Of a stretch of 64,000 nucleotides of DNA, positions 61,639-64,000 are shown in pieces. Each line of letters begins with the position of its first letter. The first letter of the stretch is position 1. The notes beneath the pieces were generated by a model. That model saw nothing but the letters and a program-made list of their open reading frames with translations. It did no database searches and was not told where the DNA came from. Both the position numbers and the translations under genes were made by a program. This DNA comes from Rhodococcus sp. B50. Lineage in GTDB: Bacteria; Actinomycetota; Actinomycetes; Mycobacteriales; Mycobacteriaceae. Where the stretch lies: NCBI RefSeq assembly GCF_013602415.1, contig NZ_WPAG02000002.1, forward strand, positions 1,612,001-1,676,000, in the 5' to 3' direction.

Positions 61639-64000
<2,362 letters not shown>

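Overview
The window is a 64-kb stretch of a high-GC actinobacterial chromosome. Gene content and order point to Mycobacteriales, most likely Rhodococcus or a close relative. The order ideR-galE, PAC2-hydrolase, nrdR-LysM-lexA, hflX-dapF-miaA, miaB, recX-recA-DUF3046, pspM-pspA-clgR-pgsA-argA-ftsK and rnj-dapA-thyX-dapB-M16 peptidase matches the Mycobacterium tuberculosis Rv2711-Rv2782 neighbourhood as I remember it. The recA here has no intein, and several blocks (fructose PTS, gluABCD, bioYMN) sit inside the conserved backbone. I see no prophage, insertion sequence, CRISPR array, rRNA or tRNA. Most of the window is core genome; the unusual signals are mainly in the gaps between genes and in regulatory RNA and DNA.

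Layout. 1-13.5 kb: end of ideR, galE, a DUF4192 protein, a lipoprotein, a PAC2 protein, an alpha/beta hydrolase, a DUF3516 helicase, a free-standing LysR effector domain, oxyR, a papain-like protein, a class III aminotransferase and an F420-type oxidoreductase. 13.5-22.3 kb: hrpA, nrdR, the divergent LexA-controlled pair (LysM/ChiZ-like protein and lexA), an acyl-CoA dehydrogenase and a uracil permease. 22.3-28.3 kb: a complete fructose phosphotransferase locus, with ptsI divergent from fruR-fruK-fruA-ptsH. 28.3-37.2 kb: the hflX-dapF-miaA-dioxygenase-like block, a DUF349 coiled-coil protein, and miaB with a membrane protein. 37.3-40.8 kb: glutamate ABC transporter gluABCD. 40.8-45.2 kb: recX, recA, DUF3046, a glycosyltransferase, a PIG-L deacetylase and a 57-residue membrane protein. 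45.4-47.3 kb: biotin ECF transporter bioYMN. 47.3-52.4 kb: envelope-stress operon clgR-pspA-pspM, pgsA, argA, a YciI protein and a terC gene behind a manganese riboswitch. 52.6-64 kb: ftsK, a TIGR03085 protein, rnj, dapA, thyX, a ribbon-helix-helix protein, an SRPBCC protein, a flavodoxin-like protein, a TPR membrane protein, dapB and the C-terminal part of an M16 peptidase cut off by the window edge.

Regulation visible in the sequence. Twelve genes have a TANNNT hexamer 6 or 7 nt before the start codon, the layout of leaderless mRNAs: the helicase, the LysR-domain protein, oxyR, the small membrane protein at 11005, the dioxygenase-like gene, recX, DUF3046, pgsA, argA, ftsK, the TIGR03085 gene and dapA. 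LexA boxes precede the LysM gene, lexA and recA. recA also has a RecA-NDp (PafBC-type) promoter. clgR has an ECF-sigma (SigE-like) promoter and a degron-like C-terminus. terC is preceded by a yybP-ykoY-type manganese riboswitch with an apparent Shine-Dalgarno-sequestering hairpin. Very long perfect hairpins close several convergent gene pairs. Short tandem repeats of 23-30 bp, without spacers, sit at five gene borders.
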